Source: Bacteroidales bacterium (lineage in GTDB: Bacteria; Bacteroidota; Bacteroidia; Bacteroidales; UBA932). From it: a stretch of DNA of 41,574 bases. Shown here one piece after another: positions 1 through 7,731 of this stretch. The position numbers and the translations under genes are program-made. Numbering within the stretch: position 1 is the first letter of the stretch; the number at the start of each line of letters is the position of its first letter. Below the pieces are notes generated by a model that did no database searches, was not told where the DNA came from, and worked only from the letters and a program-made list of their open reading frames with translations. Location of the stretch: positions 1 through 41,574 of the forward strand of contig JAAYCA010000051.1 of assembly GCA_012744435.1 (NCBI GenBank), given 5' to 3'.

Positions 1-6
1 TTCGGT

Positions 7-1041
7 ATGAAGAAGTTCACCTACATCCTCCTGGCACTGGTCGTCCTGGCCATCGGTGCGTTGCTCGGGTTCAGCTGGCTTCGGGACAATAAACTGCCCA
101 ATTTCCGCAAACAGGCCGAAATCTACGTCTGGCCCGAGAGTACGGCGGACGAGGTGCTGGAGCAGATCGCGGAGAAGGCGCAGGTTATCAGCCTGGCAAG
201 CCTGGAGCGCTGCTTCCAGTCCAAGCAGGTGGCGCAGTACCTTACCCCCGGGCACTATACGGTCTCGCCGCGCGACCCCAGCGTGTATGTGGCCCGGATG
301 CTCAACAATGGCTGGCAGACACCGGTGAAGCTCTCCCTGAGCGGCAATCTCCGGGTGAAGTCCAACATCGCCGCCAAGATCGCGAGCCAGCTGCAGCTGG
401 ACTCCGCGACGGCGCTCCAGGCGCTCAATGACGACCAGCTGCTCGCCGCTTACGGCTTCACGCCGCGCAATGTCTTCTCGCTGCTGATGCCGGACACCTA
501 CGATATTTACTGGACCGCTTCGATGGCGGATGTTTTTGAAAAGCAGAAAGCCGCCTGGGATGCGTTCTGGACGCCGGAACGCGAGGCTCAGGCAAAGGCG
601 CTCCGGCTGAGCCGCCAGCAGGCCTCCGTGCTCGCCTCCATCGTGAAGGCGGAGTCCAACAACGAGGAGGAGATGCCCCGGATCGCGGGGGTGTACCTGA
701 ACCGCCTCAAGATCGGCATGCCCCTGCAGGCCGATCCGACCATCGCTTTCTGCTACGACTACCAGCTCAACCGCATCCTCAAGAAGCACCTGGAGGTGGA
801 TTCGGCGTACAATACCTACAAGCATGCCGGCCTCCCGCCGGGTCCCATCTGCGTGCCCACGCGGGCGGCGCTGGAAGCGGTGCTCAAGCCTGATTTCGGC
901 GGCACCTGGGGCGCCGGCAACCTCTATTTCTGCGCCAATGCCGATTTCTCCGGCACCCACGTCTTCGCCAAGACGCTCTCCGAGCACAACCGCAACGCCG
1001 CCGCCTTCCAGGCGGAGCTCAACCGGCGGAGCCGGCAATAG
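7..1041 (+). CDS. mltG: Endolytic murein transglycosylase MltG
   Basis: Membrane-anchored lytic transglycosylase that cuts nascent peptidoglycan strands and is thought to set glycan length. The 344-residue protein has a short cytoplasmic start, one membrane segment at about residues 4-25 and then a periplasmic YceG-like domain. The family signature SIVKAES followed by a YLNRL...LQADPT block lies at about residues 211-250; Glu216 aligns with the catalytic Glu of E. coli MltG. Length is normal for the family. The ATG at 7 is preceded by only six bases of window, so upstream partners and promoter cannot be seen. It is the only rightward gene here and is followed by a strong hairpin terminator that separates it from tRNA-Pro on the other strand. 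Confidence 0.95.
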   Translation: MKKFTYILLALVVLAIGALLGFSWLRDNKLPNFRKQAEIYVWPESTADEVLEQIAEKAQVISLASLERCFQSKQVAQYLTPGHYTVSPRDPSVYVARMLNNGWQTPVKLSLSGNLRVKSNIAAKIASQLQLDSATALQALNDDQLLAAYGFTPRNVFSLLMPDTYDIYWTASMADVFEKQKAAWDAFWTPEREAQAKALRLSRQQASVLASIVKAESNNEEEMPRIAGVYLNRLKIGMPLQADPTIAFCYDYQLNRILKKHLEVDSAYNTYKHAGLPPGPICVPTRAALEAVLKPDFGGTWGAGNLYFCANADFSGTHVFAKTLSEHNRNAAAFQAELNRRSRQ

Positions 1042-1043
1042 GG

Positions 1044-1064
1044 ATTCCGGATTTGGCCCGGAAT
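1044..1064. repeat. Short palindromic repeat behind mltG
   Basis: Arms ATTCCGG and CCGGAAT flank a 7-base spacer directly behind the mltG stop codon. Read leftward it begins TCATTCCGGG, the look of the small palindromic repeats scattered through many Bacteroidota genomes. Whether it belongs to the same family as the copies inside rhaB and murI is an inference. Confidence 0.45.
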
Positions 1065-1080
1065 GATGGAGTGAAAACGA

Positions 1081-1110
1081 AAACGGGGAAGCGGATCCGC
1101 TTCCCCGTTT
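1081..1110. terminator. Bidirectional terminator between mltG and tRNA-Pro
   Basis: A perfect 30-base palindrome, AAACGGGGAAGCG ... CGCTTCCCCGTTT, lies between the convergent mltG and tRNA-Pro. An A-rich 5' flank and T-rich 3' flank make it a plausible intrinsic terminator in both directions. Confidence 0.85.
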
Positions 1111-1111
1111 G

Positions 1112-1185
1112 TCGGGATGATCTGACTCGAACAGACGACCCCTACGTCCCGAACGTAGTGCGCTAGCCAACTGCGCTACATCCCG
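1112..1185 (-). tRNA. tRNA-Pro (anticodon CGG)
   Basis: Full cloverleaf on the minus strand. The 7-bp acceptor is CGGGATG/CATCCCG, the D stem GCGC/GCGC, and the anticodon stem CTACG/CGTAG carries loop TTCGGGA, so the anticodon is CGG (codon CCG). The T stem has loop TTCGAGT. It is 74 nt long with no encoded CCA. It is the last gene of the tRNA-Glu / rpsT / tRNA-Pro unit and is followed by the palindrome at 1081-1110. Confidence 0.95.
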
Positions 1186-1217
1186 ATTGGATTACAAAAT
1201 AACAACAAAAACTGCGT

Positions 1218-1472
1218 TTAAGCAAGTTTGTTGATGTAAACCGCAATGCCGCTCTTGAGGTTGGAGGCCTTGTTCTTGTGGATCAGGCCGATCTTGGCGA
1301 GCTTGTCGATCATCGCATAAACCTTGGGGGCGTTGGCTTCGGCCTGGGCCTTGTCGGTGGTGTTGCGGATGTCGCGGATAGCGTTGCGGGTGGTCTTTGC
1401 ATAATAACGATTATGCAGTCTGTGCCTTTCGTTCTGGCGATCGGCTTTCTTTGCGGATGCTGTATTTGCCAT
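1218..1472 (-). CDS. rpsT: 30S ribosomal protein S20
   Basis: Small-subunit protein that binds the 5' domain of 16S rRNA. The 84-residue, very basic sequence starts [15 protein letters not shown] and has the family helix with [14 protein letters not shown]; its length is typical. It sits 22 bp downstream of tRNA-Glu and 32 bp upstream of tRNA-Pro on the same strand. No promoter is seen directly in front, so it is probably transcribed from the promoter at 1605-1635 and freed when the flanking tRNAs are processed. Confidence 0.97.
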   Translation of the reverse strand: MANTASAKKADRQNERHRLHNRYYAKTTRNAIRDIRNTTDKAQAEANAPKVYAMIDKLAKIGLIHKNKASNLKSGIAVYINKLA

Positions 1473-1494
1473 TGTTTTGTTTTTTAATATTTCG

Positions 1495-1566
1495 TAGTGG
1501 GTAGGAGAATCGAACTCCTATTGCAAGAATGAAAATCTTGAGTACTAGCCGTTATACGAACCCACC
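1495..1566 (-). tRNA. tRNA-Glu (anticodon TTC)
   Basis: 72-nt cloverleaf on the minus strand. The acceptor is GGTGGGT/ACCCACT with one G-T pair, the anticodon stem CAAGA/TCTTG carries loop TTTTCAT (anticodon TTC), and the T stem AGGAG/CTCCT carries loop TTCGATT. CCA is not encoded. It is the first gene of the unit with rpsT and tRNA-Pro. Confidence 0.95.
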
Positions 1567-1604
1567 AAACTCATCCCTGGACGCTATGCGCCAAAATGGG
1601 ACTG

Positions 1605-1635
1605 CAAAGATAGGAAACTTTTTGGATATGACAAA
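1605..1635 (-). promoter_or_regulatory. Promoter of the tRNA-Glu / rpsT / tRNA-Pro unit
   Basis: On the minus strand TTTG (1635-1632), 19 bases, then TATCTTTG (1612-1605): a full match to the Bacteroidota -33/-7 consensus. The -33 box directly abuts the stop codon of the DUF4837 gene. Predicted transcription start is near 1601, about 35 nt before tRNA-Glu. Confidence 0.8.
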
Positions 1636-2625
1636 CTATTTTTTCCATTCCCAGGAGTAGAGAATGGACTCGACCTGGCGAAGGTACTGGCGTTTGTCAT
1701 ATTTGGGCGCATAGACGAAAGCTTCCGCGACGAAGATTTCCTGCCCGTCGGGGCTGTAGAAGGAATGCGAAACAAAGGGACCGCCCATGAAATCGTTCTG
1801 TACTTCCCACATGCCGCGGGTCTGCACGAGGTCGTGCCCCCGGTACTTCAAATACTCCATCGTCGGAGGGAAGAACTCGCTGGTGGTCATGTAGGAACCG
1901 TCCACCATGCCGGGGACGTTGTTCCTGAGGATTTCGTTGCGGTGCGCGATGATGCGCTCCAGGGTGAAGGGATCCGCCTCGGCGGGATAGCGGTAGACGA
2001 AGATATCCTGATAGACATACTGCTTGTCGTCGGCGATCCAGACGAAGTCGTCCGTGGCCTTGCGGAGCCGGTAGCCGCTGGGGAAGTGCGGCGATCCGCC
2101 GAAGATCTCCGCGACCTGCTGGTACAGGGGACGCTCCTCATAGCGCAGGGTGTTGCGGATCACGCGGTCGCGCTCCGCCTGCTCGATGCTGCTGATGATC
2201 ATCTGTCCCTTTTCCTTCAGCAGGGCGGAAGCTTCGGAGGAAGAGGGGGCGCTGAGCTGGATGACGCACTGGGGCGCGGCCCAGACGTCATGCTTGTAGA
2301 TGACGCCGGTGGTGTCCACCTGGGGACCGACCTTGAAGAGGAGAATGTTGCGGTGGACCTTGAACAGGTCCACGAAGTTGGACGGGGTGATGCTGACGAG
2401 GGAATAGAGCGGCTCCTGCTGCGCAAGCCAGGGGCAGTCGCTGGCCAGCAGGTCGCGAACGTCATTGCCCAGGGCGTCTTCCCAGTCGGGCTTCTCCATC
2501 ACCACGATGATCTCGCCTGCCTTGCCGCTGACGCTGGGCAGCAGGGTTTTCGTGCTCTTGCAGCCGGCGGGGGCAAGCAGCGCGACGCAGGCGGCCATGA
2601 GAAGGAGGGGGAACTGTCGTTTCAT
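1636..2625 (-). CDS. DUF4837 family lipoprotein
   Basis: Bacteroidota-specific secreted protein of unknown function. The 329 residues begin with a lipoprotein signal peptide (MKRQFPLLLMAACVALLAPAGC; lipobox Cys22), followed by a domain matching DUF4837 in length and in motifs such as EIIVVMEKPDWE near residue 40 and YPAEADPFTLERI near 220. It is the last gene of the M23-dxr-rseP operon, 12 bp behind rseP, an order common in Bacteroidales. The neighbourhood suggests an envelope role; no catalytic motif is visible. Confidence 0.85.
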   Translation of the reverse strand: MKRQFPLLLMAACVALLAPAGCKSTKTLLPSVSGKAGEIIVVMEKPDWEDALGNDVRDLLASDCPWLAQQEPLYSLVSITPSNFVDLFKVHRNILLFKVGPQVDTTGVIYKHDVWAAPQCVIQLSAPSSSEASALLKEKGQMIISSIEQAERDRVIRNTLRYEERPLYQQVAEIFGGSPHFPSGYRLRKATDDFVWIADDKQYVYQDIFVYRYPAEADPFTLERIIAHRNEILRNNVPGMVDGSYMTTSEFFPPTMEYLKYRGHDLVQTRGMWEVQNDFMGGPFVSHSFYSPDGQEIFVAEAFVYAPKYDKRQYLRQVESILYSWEWKK

Positions 2626-2637
2626 TGTATGCAGTCT

Positions 2638-3939
2638 TTAATGGATGATTCTTGCGATGTCGTTGCCGAAGGCCAGGAACATGAGGCCGAAGATGAGCAC
2701 CATGCCGATGAGTTGAGCCACCATGAGGAATTTCTCTCCGGGCTTGTGACCCGTGAGGATCTCGAAGAGGGTGAAGAGGATATGCCCGCCGTCCAGCCCC
2801 GGGATCGGGAGGAGGTTCATGACTCCGAGCATGATGGAAAGCAGGGCCAGGATGTTCAGGAAATGGAACCAGTCCCAGGTCTCTGGGAAGACCTGGCCGA
2901 TGGCGATGAAACTGCCCACGGACTTGTAGGCCCCGGTGGACGGCCGCGCGAGCAGCGACAGGTCGTCGAGATAGCCGCCGATCGAACTTCCCGCCTCCCG
3001 CCAGCCGGCGGGAATGGCTTCAAGCAGGTTGTAGTGACGCGTGCGGATGTTGGGTGTCTGCATATAGACATCCATCCGGCCGGTGCTGTCCACGCGGACC
3101 GGGAAGCCGAGGGTGTCTCCGCCGCGGACCACGGCGGCGGCCACTTCCCGCGAAGTGCGGGTGGCAAGCAGGGCCCGCGAGTCCTGCACATAGGCCACTT
3201 CCTCCCCGTCCAGGGTGACGATCCGGTCGCCGCGGCGCAGGCCGGAGGCGGCGTTGAGGCCGTCGGCCATCACGGAATCCACGACCAGCGGCACCGCCAG
3301 GTCGAACATCAGCGGTGCGCTGAGCACGTCGCCGATCCGGGCCCGGTCGATGTAGATGTCCAGCGTGTCGCCGTCGCGCAGGACCGTGGCCTTGCGCACG
3401 TCCCGCCGGGCGAGGTCTGCCTGCAGCATTCCGAAGTTCTCGGGGACGTAGTCGTCGAAGCGGAGGATCTCGTCGCCGGTGCGGAAGCCCATGTCGTAGG
3501 CGAGTTCGTCCACGTAGATCCGGCTGCCGTGGTTGTCGATATAGGATTCGCCCCAGATGGCCATGATGGCGATGAAGGCGAAAATCGCGAAGATGAAATT
3601 GTTGATGACCCCGCCGGCCATGACCAGCAGGCGCTGCCAGGCAGGATGCGAGCGGAACTCCCAGGGTCTGGGCTCCTGCTTCATCTGCTCGAGGTCCATC
3701 GATTCGTCGATCATCCCGGCGATCTTGCAGTAGCCGCCGAAGGGGAGCCAGCCGATGCCGAACTCCGTATCGCCCCACTTCCAGCGGGCGAGGGCCTTGC
3801 CGCCCAGGTCGAAGAAGAGATAGAACTTCTCCACGCGGATGTTTAAGGCGCGGGCCCACAGATAGTGCCCGAGCTCATGGATGAGGATGAGCACGGACAG
3901 GGCGATGATCACCTGGAGTGTCTTAATCAATATAACCAT
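2638..3939 (-). CDS. rseP: RIP metalloprotease RseP (site-2 protease)
   Basis: Intramembrane zinc protease that cleaves membrane-anchored anti-sigma factors or remnant peptides. With the ATG at 3939 it has 433 residues; an in-frame TTG two codons upstream is a weaker start. The zinc motif HELGH is at residues 21-25 in the first membrane segment. PDZ-like segments follow (GDEILRFDD and GDRIVTLDGEEV), and the conserved LDGGH of the last helices supplies the third ligand. The start overlaps the end of dxr by 17 bp, indicating translational coupling. Which anti-sigma factor it acts on cannot be told from this window. Confidence 0.95.
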   Translation of the reverse strand: MVILIKTLQVIIALSVLILIHELGHYLWARALNIRVEKFYLFFDLGGKALARWKWGDTEFGIGWLPFGGYCKIAGMIDESMDLEQMKQEPRPWEFRSHPAWQRLLVMAGGVINNFIFAIFAFIAIMAIWGESYIDNHGSRIYVDELAYDMGFRTGDEILRFDDYVPENFGMLQADLARRDVRKATVLRDGDTLDIYIDRARIGDVLSAPLMFDLAVPLVVDSVMADGLNAASGLRRGDRIVTLDGEEVAYVQDSRALLATRTSREVAAAVVRGGDTLGFPVRVDSTGRMDVYMQTPNIRTRHYNLLEAIPAGWREAGSSIGGYLDDLSLLARPSTGAYKSVGSFIAIGQVFPETWDWFHFLNILALLSIMLGVMNLLPIPGLDGGHILFTLFEILTGHKPGEKFLMVAQLIGMVLIFGLMFLAFGNDIARIIH

Positions 3940-5074
3940 GGGCAATCTCGGCCGTTGCGCGGTTGGTTGCGAAAATGTCGTCGAGCGAAGGGTTTGCTAC
4001 AAAATCCAGGCCCGCGAGCGCACGTTCGCCGATTTTGGCAATATCGTAAAAAGAAATCAGATCTTTGAGATAGGCGGCCACGGCTACCTCATTGGCCGCA
4101 TTGAGCGCACAGGGGGCGTTGCCGCCGCGACGCAGGGCTTCGTATGCCAGCTCCAGGCAGGGGAAACGGTTCCTGTCCGGCGCTTCGAAACTGAGACCGC
4201 CGAGTGCGGCGAAATCAAGCCGGCGGGCCCCGATGTCCAGACGCTCGGGGAAGGCGAGGGCGAAGGCGATGGGTTCGCGCATGTCCGGACGGGCCAGCTG
4301 CGCGATCACGGCGCCGTCCTGGAATTCTACCATGGAGTGGATGACGGATTCGGGGTGCACCACCACGTTGATCCGTTCCGGATCCAGGTCAAACAGCCAC
4401 TTGGCCTCGATGACCTCGAATCCTTTGTTCATCATCGTGGCGGAATCGATCGTGACTTTGGCGCCCATGTCCCAGTTGGGATGCTTGAGCGCCTGTGCGG
4501 CGGTGGCAGCGGCGATGCGCTTGCGCTCCCAGGTGCGGAAAGGGCCGCCGGAGGCGGTCAGGTGGATGCGTTCGACCGGATTGTCCCCGGCGGCGAGCAG
4601 GCACTGGAAGATGGCGGAATGCTCCGAATCCACCGGGAGGATGACGCCGCCGTTTTCCCGGGCGGTGCGGGTCACGACGGACCCGGCGGCGACGAGTGTT
4701 TCTTTATTGGCAAGGGCTACGACTTTCCCGGCACGCAGGGCGGCGAGGGTGGGCCGCAGGCCGCTGAAGCCGACCATGGCACCCACGACGATATCCACGC
4801 CGTCCATGCCGGCGAGCTCGCACAGGCTGTCCACGCCGGCCCAGACTTTCGAGCCGCTGTGTTGCAGGGCGTCGGCGACGGCCGGGTAGCGGGATTCGTC
4901 GCAGATGACGACGTGGGCGGCGTCGAATTCGAGGGCCTGCCGGATCAGCAGGTCGGTACTGTTGCGGGCGGAAAGAAGAACGACCTCGAAACGGTCGCGG
5001 TGCCGTCGGATGACATCGAGCGTCTGGGTACCGATGGATCCGGTGGATCCGAGTATGGCGATCTTTCTTTTCAC
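3923..5074 (-). CDS. dxr: 1-deoxy-D-xylulose 5-phosphate reductoisomerase
   Basis: Second step of the MEP isoprenoid pathway: NADPH-dependent rearrangement and reduction of DXP to 2-C-methyl-D-erythritol 4-phosphate. The 383-residue protein opens with the NADPH loop ILGSTGSIGTQTLDV, has the ALANKETLV block and the metal and substrate site VDSEHSAIFQCL, and the conserved TIDSATMMNKG segment. The start is GTG, directly abutting the TAA stop of the upstream M23 gene (TAAGTG). Its end overlaps rseP. Lipid-carrier synthesis beside envelope proteins is typical of this operon. Confidence 0.97.
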   Translation of the reverse strand: MKRKIAILGSTGSIGTQTLDVIRRHRDRFEVVLLSARNSTDLLIRQALEFDAAHVVICDESRYPAVADALQHSGSKVWAGVDSLCELAGMDGVDIVVGAMVGFSGLRPTLAALRAGKVVALANKETLVAAGSVVTRTARENGGVILPVDSEHSAIFQCLLAAGDNPVERIHLTASGGPFRTWERKRIAAATAAQALKHPNWDMGAKVTIDSATMMNKGFEVIEAKWLFDLDPERINVVVHPESVIHSMVEFQDGAVIAQLARPDMREPIAFALAFPERLDIGARRLDFAALGGLSFEAPDRNRFPCLELAYEALRRGGNAPCALNAANEVAVAAYLKDLISFYDIAKIGERALAGLDFVANPSLDDIFATNRATAEIAHGYID

Positions 5075-5926
5075 TTAGAAACTGATGTATCGGGTGGGAT
5101 CGAGGCTCTCTCCGCGATGCCAGAGCTCGAAGTGGAGATGCTCGTTGCCCTCGGAGCGGGATGTGCCGCCGACCAGGGCGATGGGCGTGCCTGCCTTGAC
5201 TTCGTCGCCGGAGTCCCGCAGAAGTTTCTGGTTGTTGGTATAGACGCTCAGCAGGTCGTCGTGGTGCTGGAGGATGATGATATAGCCCTGCTCGGCATCC
5301 CAGGCGGTGAAGACGACCGTGCCGTCCAGCACGGCGCTCACGACGGTCCCGGTCGGGGCGCTGATCTCGATGTACGGATGGACGGCGCGGTCAAAACCTG
5401 CGGCGACGACACCCTTGATGGGGGTGAAGAAGTGCATGCCCTCGATGGGCAGTTCGCGTTCGCCAAGGGCGCTGACGCCGAACTGTTCTTCCTTCTGTAC
5501 CGTTTCGCGCAGGACAGAATCCTGCCGGACGAGCTCGGCGGCATCCTTGTCGGACAGGTAACGGGCTGTGCCGGCACGTACGAGACTGTCGAAATCCACG
5601 GACGACTGGCCGGTCAGTACGCGGCTGAGGTGCTCGGCGTAGACGTTCCAGCGGGTCACCACATTCTCCAGCGAGTCGATCTTGATGGCGTTGGCCACGG
5701 CCTCTTTCTTGGAATGGGCGTTGGGATAGCCGGGGATGATGGTGCGCAGGGGAGTATAAGCGAACAGGAGGTAGAACAGCAGCAGGAGCGCCAGCACGGC
5801 GGTGATGAGCCAGTAGATGCCCTGGGCCTTGCCGAATCGGATGGAGCGGATGGATTCGTGGGTCTCATTGTCCACCAGGGACAGCCTGTATGTATGTTTT
5901 CCGACAATCGGATTTTGTCTTCCCAT
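5075..5926 (-). CDS. Membrane-anchored M23/LytM-fold protein, probably non-catalytic
   Basis: The 283 residues consist of a cytoplasmic start, one membrane helix at about 37-56, a spacer helix and a C-terminal LytM (M23) fold from about 165. The fold is recognisable by HPYIEISAPTGT, GYIIILQHHDD and HLHFELW. Active M23 peptidases have HxxxD, a YxH and HxH; here these are His183-x-x-x-Glu187 (Asp replaced by Glu), Tyr-Thr-Asn231 (catalytic His replaced by Asn) and His263-x-His265. Loss of the catalytic His suggests a scaffold or regulator of wall enzymes, in the way EnvC/NlpD act, rather than a hydrolase. It heads the operon with dxr, rseP and DUF4837. Confidence 0.8.
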   Translation of the reverse strand: MGRQNPIVGKHTYRLSLVDNETHESIRSIRFGKAQGIYWLITAVLALLLLFYLLFAYTPLRTIIPGYPNAHSKKEAVANAIKIDSLENVVTRWNVYAEHLSRVLTGQSSVDFDSLVRAGTARYLSDKDAAELVRQDSVLRETVQKEEQFGVSALGERELPIEGMHFFTPIKGVVAAGFDRAVHPYIEISAPTGTVVSAVLDGTVVFTAWDAEQGYIIILQHHDDLLSVYTNNQKLLRDSGDEVKAGTPIALVGGTSRSEGNEHLHFELWHRGESLDPTRYISF

Positions 5927-5944
5927 ACTTTTGAATTAAATTTG
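5914..5944 (+). promoter_or_regulatory. Promoter of ruvX-def, giving a near-leaderless mRNA
   Basis: TTTG (5914-5917), 19 bases, TAAATTTG (5937-5944): a full consensus match. The last G is 6 bp before the ruvX ATG, so transcription should start within about two bases of the start codon. The -33 box lies inside the first codons of the divergent M23 gene. Confidence 0.75.
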
Positions 5945-5949
5945 CGGTG

Positions 5950-6366
5950 ATGAACAGGACGATAGGCATAGACTACGGACGCGCCCGCGTCGGAATCGCC
6001 GTCAGCGACCCGTTGGGCATCTTCGCGTCTCCCCTCGAAACCGTTCCCGCTACAAAGATAATAGATTATCTCCAAAAATACGCCGCCGGCGGCGAGACGA
6101 TCGAGCGTTTTGTCGTCGGCTGGCCGCTCAATCTCGACGGCCGGCCGGCGCAAGCCGCCGCGGACGTGGAAGTGTTTCTGAAGCGCCTGCGCAAGGTCTT
6201 TCCGGCGGTGCCCGTCGAGTTGGAAGACGAGCGCTTCACATCGGTGCTGGCGCACCGGGCGATGATCGACGGGGGGATGAAGAAGAGCGACCGGCGGGAC
6301 AAGGCATCCGTGGACAAGATCAGCGCCGCCATCATCCTGCAGAGCTATTTGGACAAGAAGAAATGA
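5950..6366 (+). CDS. ruvX: Putative pre-16S rRNA nuclease RuvX/YqgF
   Basis: RNase H-fold protein needed for 5'-end maturation of 16S rRNA and historically annotated as a Holliday junction resolvase. From the ATG at 5950 it has 138 residues; a GTG one codon upstream is also in frame. The first catalytic Asp is in GIDYGRARVGIAVSDP, with FVVGWPLNLDG at about residue 55 and the last acidic motif in the DERFTSVLA / DKISAAIIL region. Length is normal. It overlaps def by 4 bp (ATGA). Confidence 0.93.
   Translation: MNRTIGIDYGRARVGIAVSDPLGIFASPLETVPATKIIDYLQKYAAGGETIERFVVGWPLNLDGRPAQAAADVEVFLKRLRKVFPAVPVELEDERFTSVLAHRAMIDGGMKKSDRRDKASVDKISAAIILQSYLDKKK
6053..6060 (-). promoter_or_regulatory. Possible -7 box for the M23-dxr-rseP operon
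   Basis: TATCTTTG on the minus strand inside ruvX, 127 bp upstream of the M23 start codon. No TTTG is found at the right distance upstream, so this is only a candidate. No better box was seen in the 23-bp gap between the divergent genes. Confidence 0.3.
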
Positions 6367-6917
6367 TACAACCGATCTACCTGTACGGCTCGGAAGTGCT
6401 GCGCAAGGTCGCAGCGCCGGCCGATCTGACGGACAAAGCCGGGCTGGACACCCTGGTGAAGGACCTCTGGGACACGCTCGACCATTCGGAAGGCTGCGGC
6501 CTGGCGGCGCCCCAGATCGGGGTGAGCCTGCGCGTCGCCATCGTCAACGGGGACGTGATGGAGGACGTGTACCCCTACCTGAAGGGCTTCCGCCGCACCT
6601 TCATCAATCCCGAGGTCATCGAGGAGAGCGCGCAGCAGTGCGAGTACAACGAGGGCTGCCTCAGCATCCCCGGCCTGTACGCCGACGTGCGCCGTCCGGA
6701 GTCCGTCACCGTGACCTATTATGATGAAAACCTGGAGCGGAAGACGGAATCCTTCGACAAGTTCGCCGCCCGCATGATCCAGCACGAATTCTCGCACCTG
6801 GACGGGGAACTGTTCACGGACCTCGTGGCCCCGATCCGCCGCAAGATGCTATCCAAGAAACTGCAGAACATTTCCCACGGCAAGGTGGGCACCGCCTACA
6901 AGGCCAAGATCAAATAG
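6363..6917 (+). CDS. def: Peptide deformylase
   Basis: Fe2+-dependent removal of the formyl group from nascent proteins. The 184-residue protein carries all three family motifs: GCGLAAPQIG (residues 44-53), EGCLS with the metal ligand Cys99, and HEFSH with ligands His141 and His145 and catalytic Glu142. It is coupled to ruvX by an ATGA overlap. The gene ends 1 bp from the end of the convergent rhaD, with no hairpin terminator between them. Confidence 0.97.
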   Translation: MIQPIYLYGSEVLRKVAAPADLTDKAGLDTLVKDLWDTLDHSEGCGLAAPQIGVSLRVAIVNGDVMEDVYPYLKGFRRTFINPEVIEESAQQCEYNEGCLSIPGLYADVRRPESVTVTYYDENLERKTESFDKFAARMIQHEFSHLDGELFTDLVAPIRRKMLSKKLQNISHGKVGTAYKAKIK

Positions 6918-6918
6918 C

Positions 6919-7731
6919 CTATTTCGGCAGTCCGAACGCCGCCGTCATCTCCTGCATCTGCTCCGCGGACATGCCTTCCGGCTCAAATCCCATATTCTTC
7001 GCCGCAATATAGATCTGCGCGGCCTTGTTGAGCACGTCCACCTGGTCGAAGGCATTCATGATATCGGTGTCCACGGCGAACACGCCGTGCTTTTCCCACA
7101 TCACCACGTCATACCCTTCGTCCAGCGTCTTCAGGGTGGCGTCGGCCAGCTCGACGCTGGACGGCAGCATGTAGGGGACCATGCCCAGCCCGCGGGGACA
7201 GAAGGCTTTCGTCTCGGGAATCATGGACCAGAGCATCCGGGTGGCGGCATCTTTCTGCAGCCACTTCCTGCCATGCGTGAGGGCCACGAGCTCGATGGGA
7301 TGCGTGTGGAGGGAGGCCTTGTAGGGCAACCCTTTGCCGATCAGGTAGTCGTGTACGTTCAGATGGGAGGGAAGCTCCGAGGTGGGGAGCACCGGCCGGT
7401 CAGCCACGATCTCGTAGGAGGCGCAGTCGTCCAGGATGCGGATGAGGGAGCCGTTGGCCATCGGATCCCGGGCGAGGTCGCGCATCCGCCTGCCGGTTCC
7501 TTTGCAATAGAACCAGCAGCCTTTCAACTTCGGCAGCACCGTGCCGATGGGGCGGGCTTCCTCGAGGGCCGGCATCGCCCGCAGGGCATCGTCCACCCAT
7601 TCGGTGACGTTGACGGTGATGTTGCCGCCGTTGCGCTCGGCCCAGCCTTTCATCCATAGGTAGCCGGCCACTTCGGCCACGGCATCGATCTGCGCCTTCA
7701 GCTCCGGTCTGTTGTCCAAAATGCTATGCAT
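6919..7731 (-). CDS. rhaD: Rhamnulose-1-phosphate aldolase
   Basis: Zn-dependent class II aldolase that splits L-rhamnulose 1-phosphate into dihydroxyacetone phosphate and L-lactaldehyde. The ATG at 7731 gives 270 residues, the usual length, and a family-like start MHSILDNRPEL; a start at 7755 would add eight residues. Catalytic Glu119 and zinc ligands His142 and His144 (LHTHP) and His215 (EKHG) match the E. coli enzyme. ATGCATAG shows the start overlapping the rhaB stop by 8 bp. It is the last gene of the leftward rhamnose operon. Confidence 0.96.
   Translation of the reverse strand: MHSILDNRPELKAQIDAVAEVAGYLWMKGWAERNGGNITVNVTEWVDDALRAMPALEEARPIGTVLPKLKGCWFYCKGTGRRMRDLARDPMANGSLIRILDDCASYEIVADRPVLPTSELPSHLNVHDYLIGKGLPYKASLHTHPIELVALTHGRKWLQKDAATRMLWSMIPETKAFCPRGLGMVPYMLPSSVELADATLKTLDEGYDVVMWEKHGVFAVDTDIMNAFDQVDVLNKAAQIYIAAKNMGFEPEGMSAEQMQEMTAAFGLPK

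Noticed and set aside
1765..5950. Two long plus-strand frames of nearly 700 codons each
   Set aside because: They run opposite rseP, dxr and the M23 gene, whose motifs are clear. The antisense translations show no recognisable domain.
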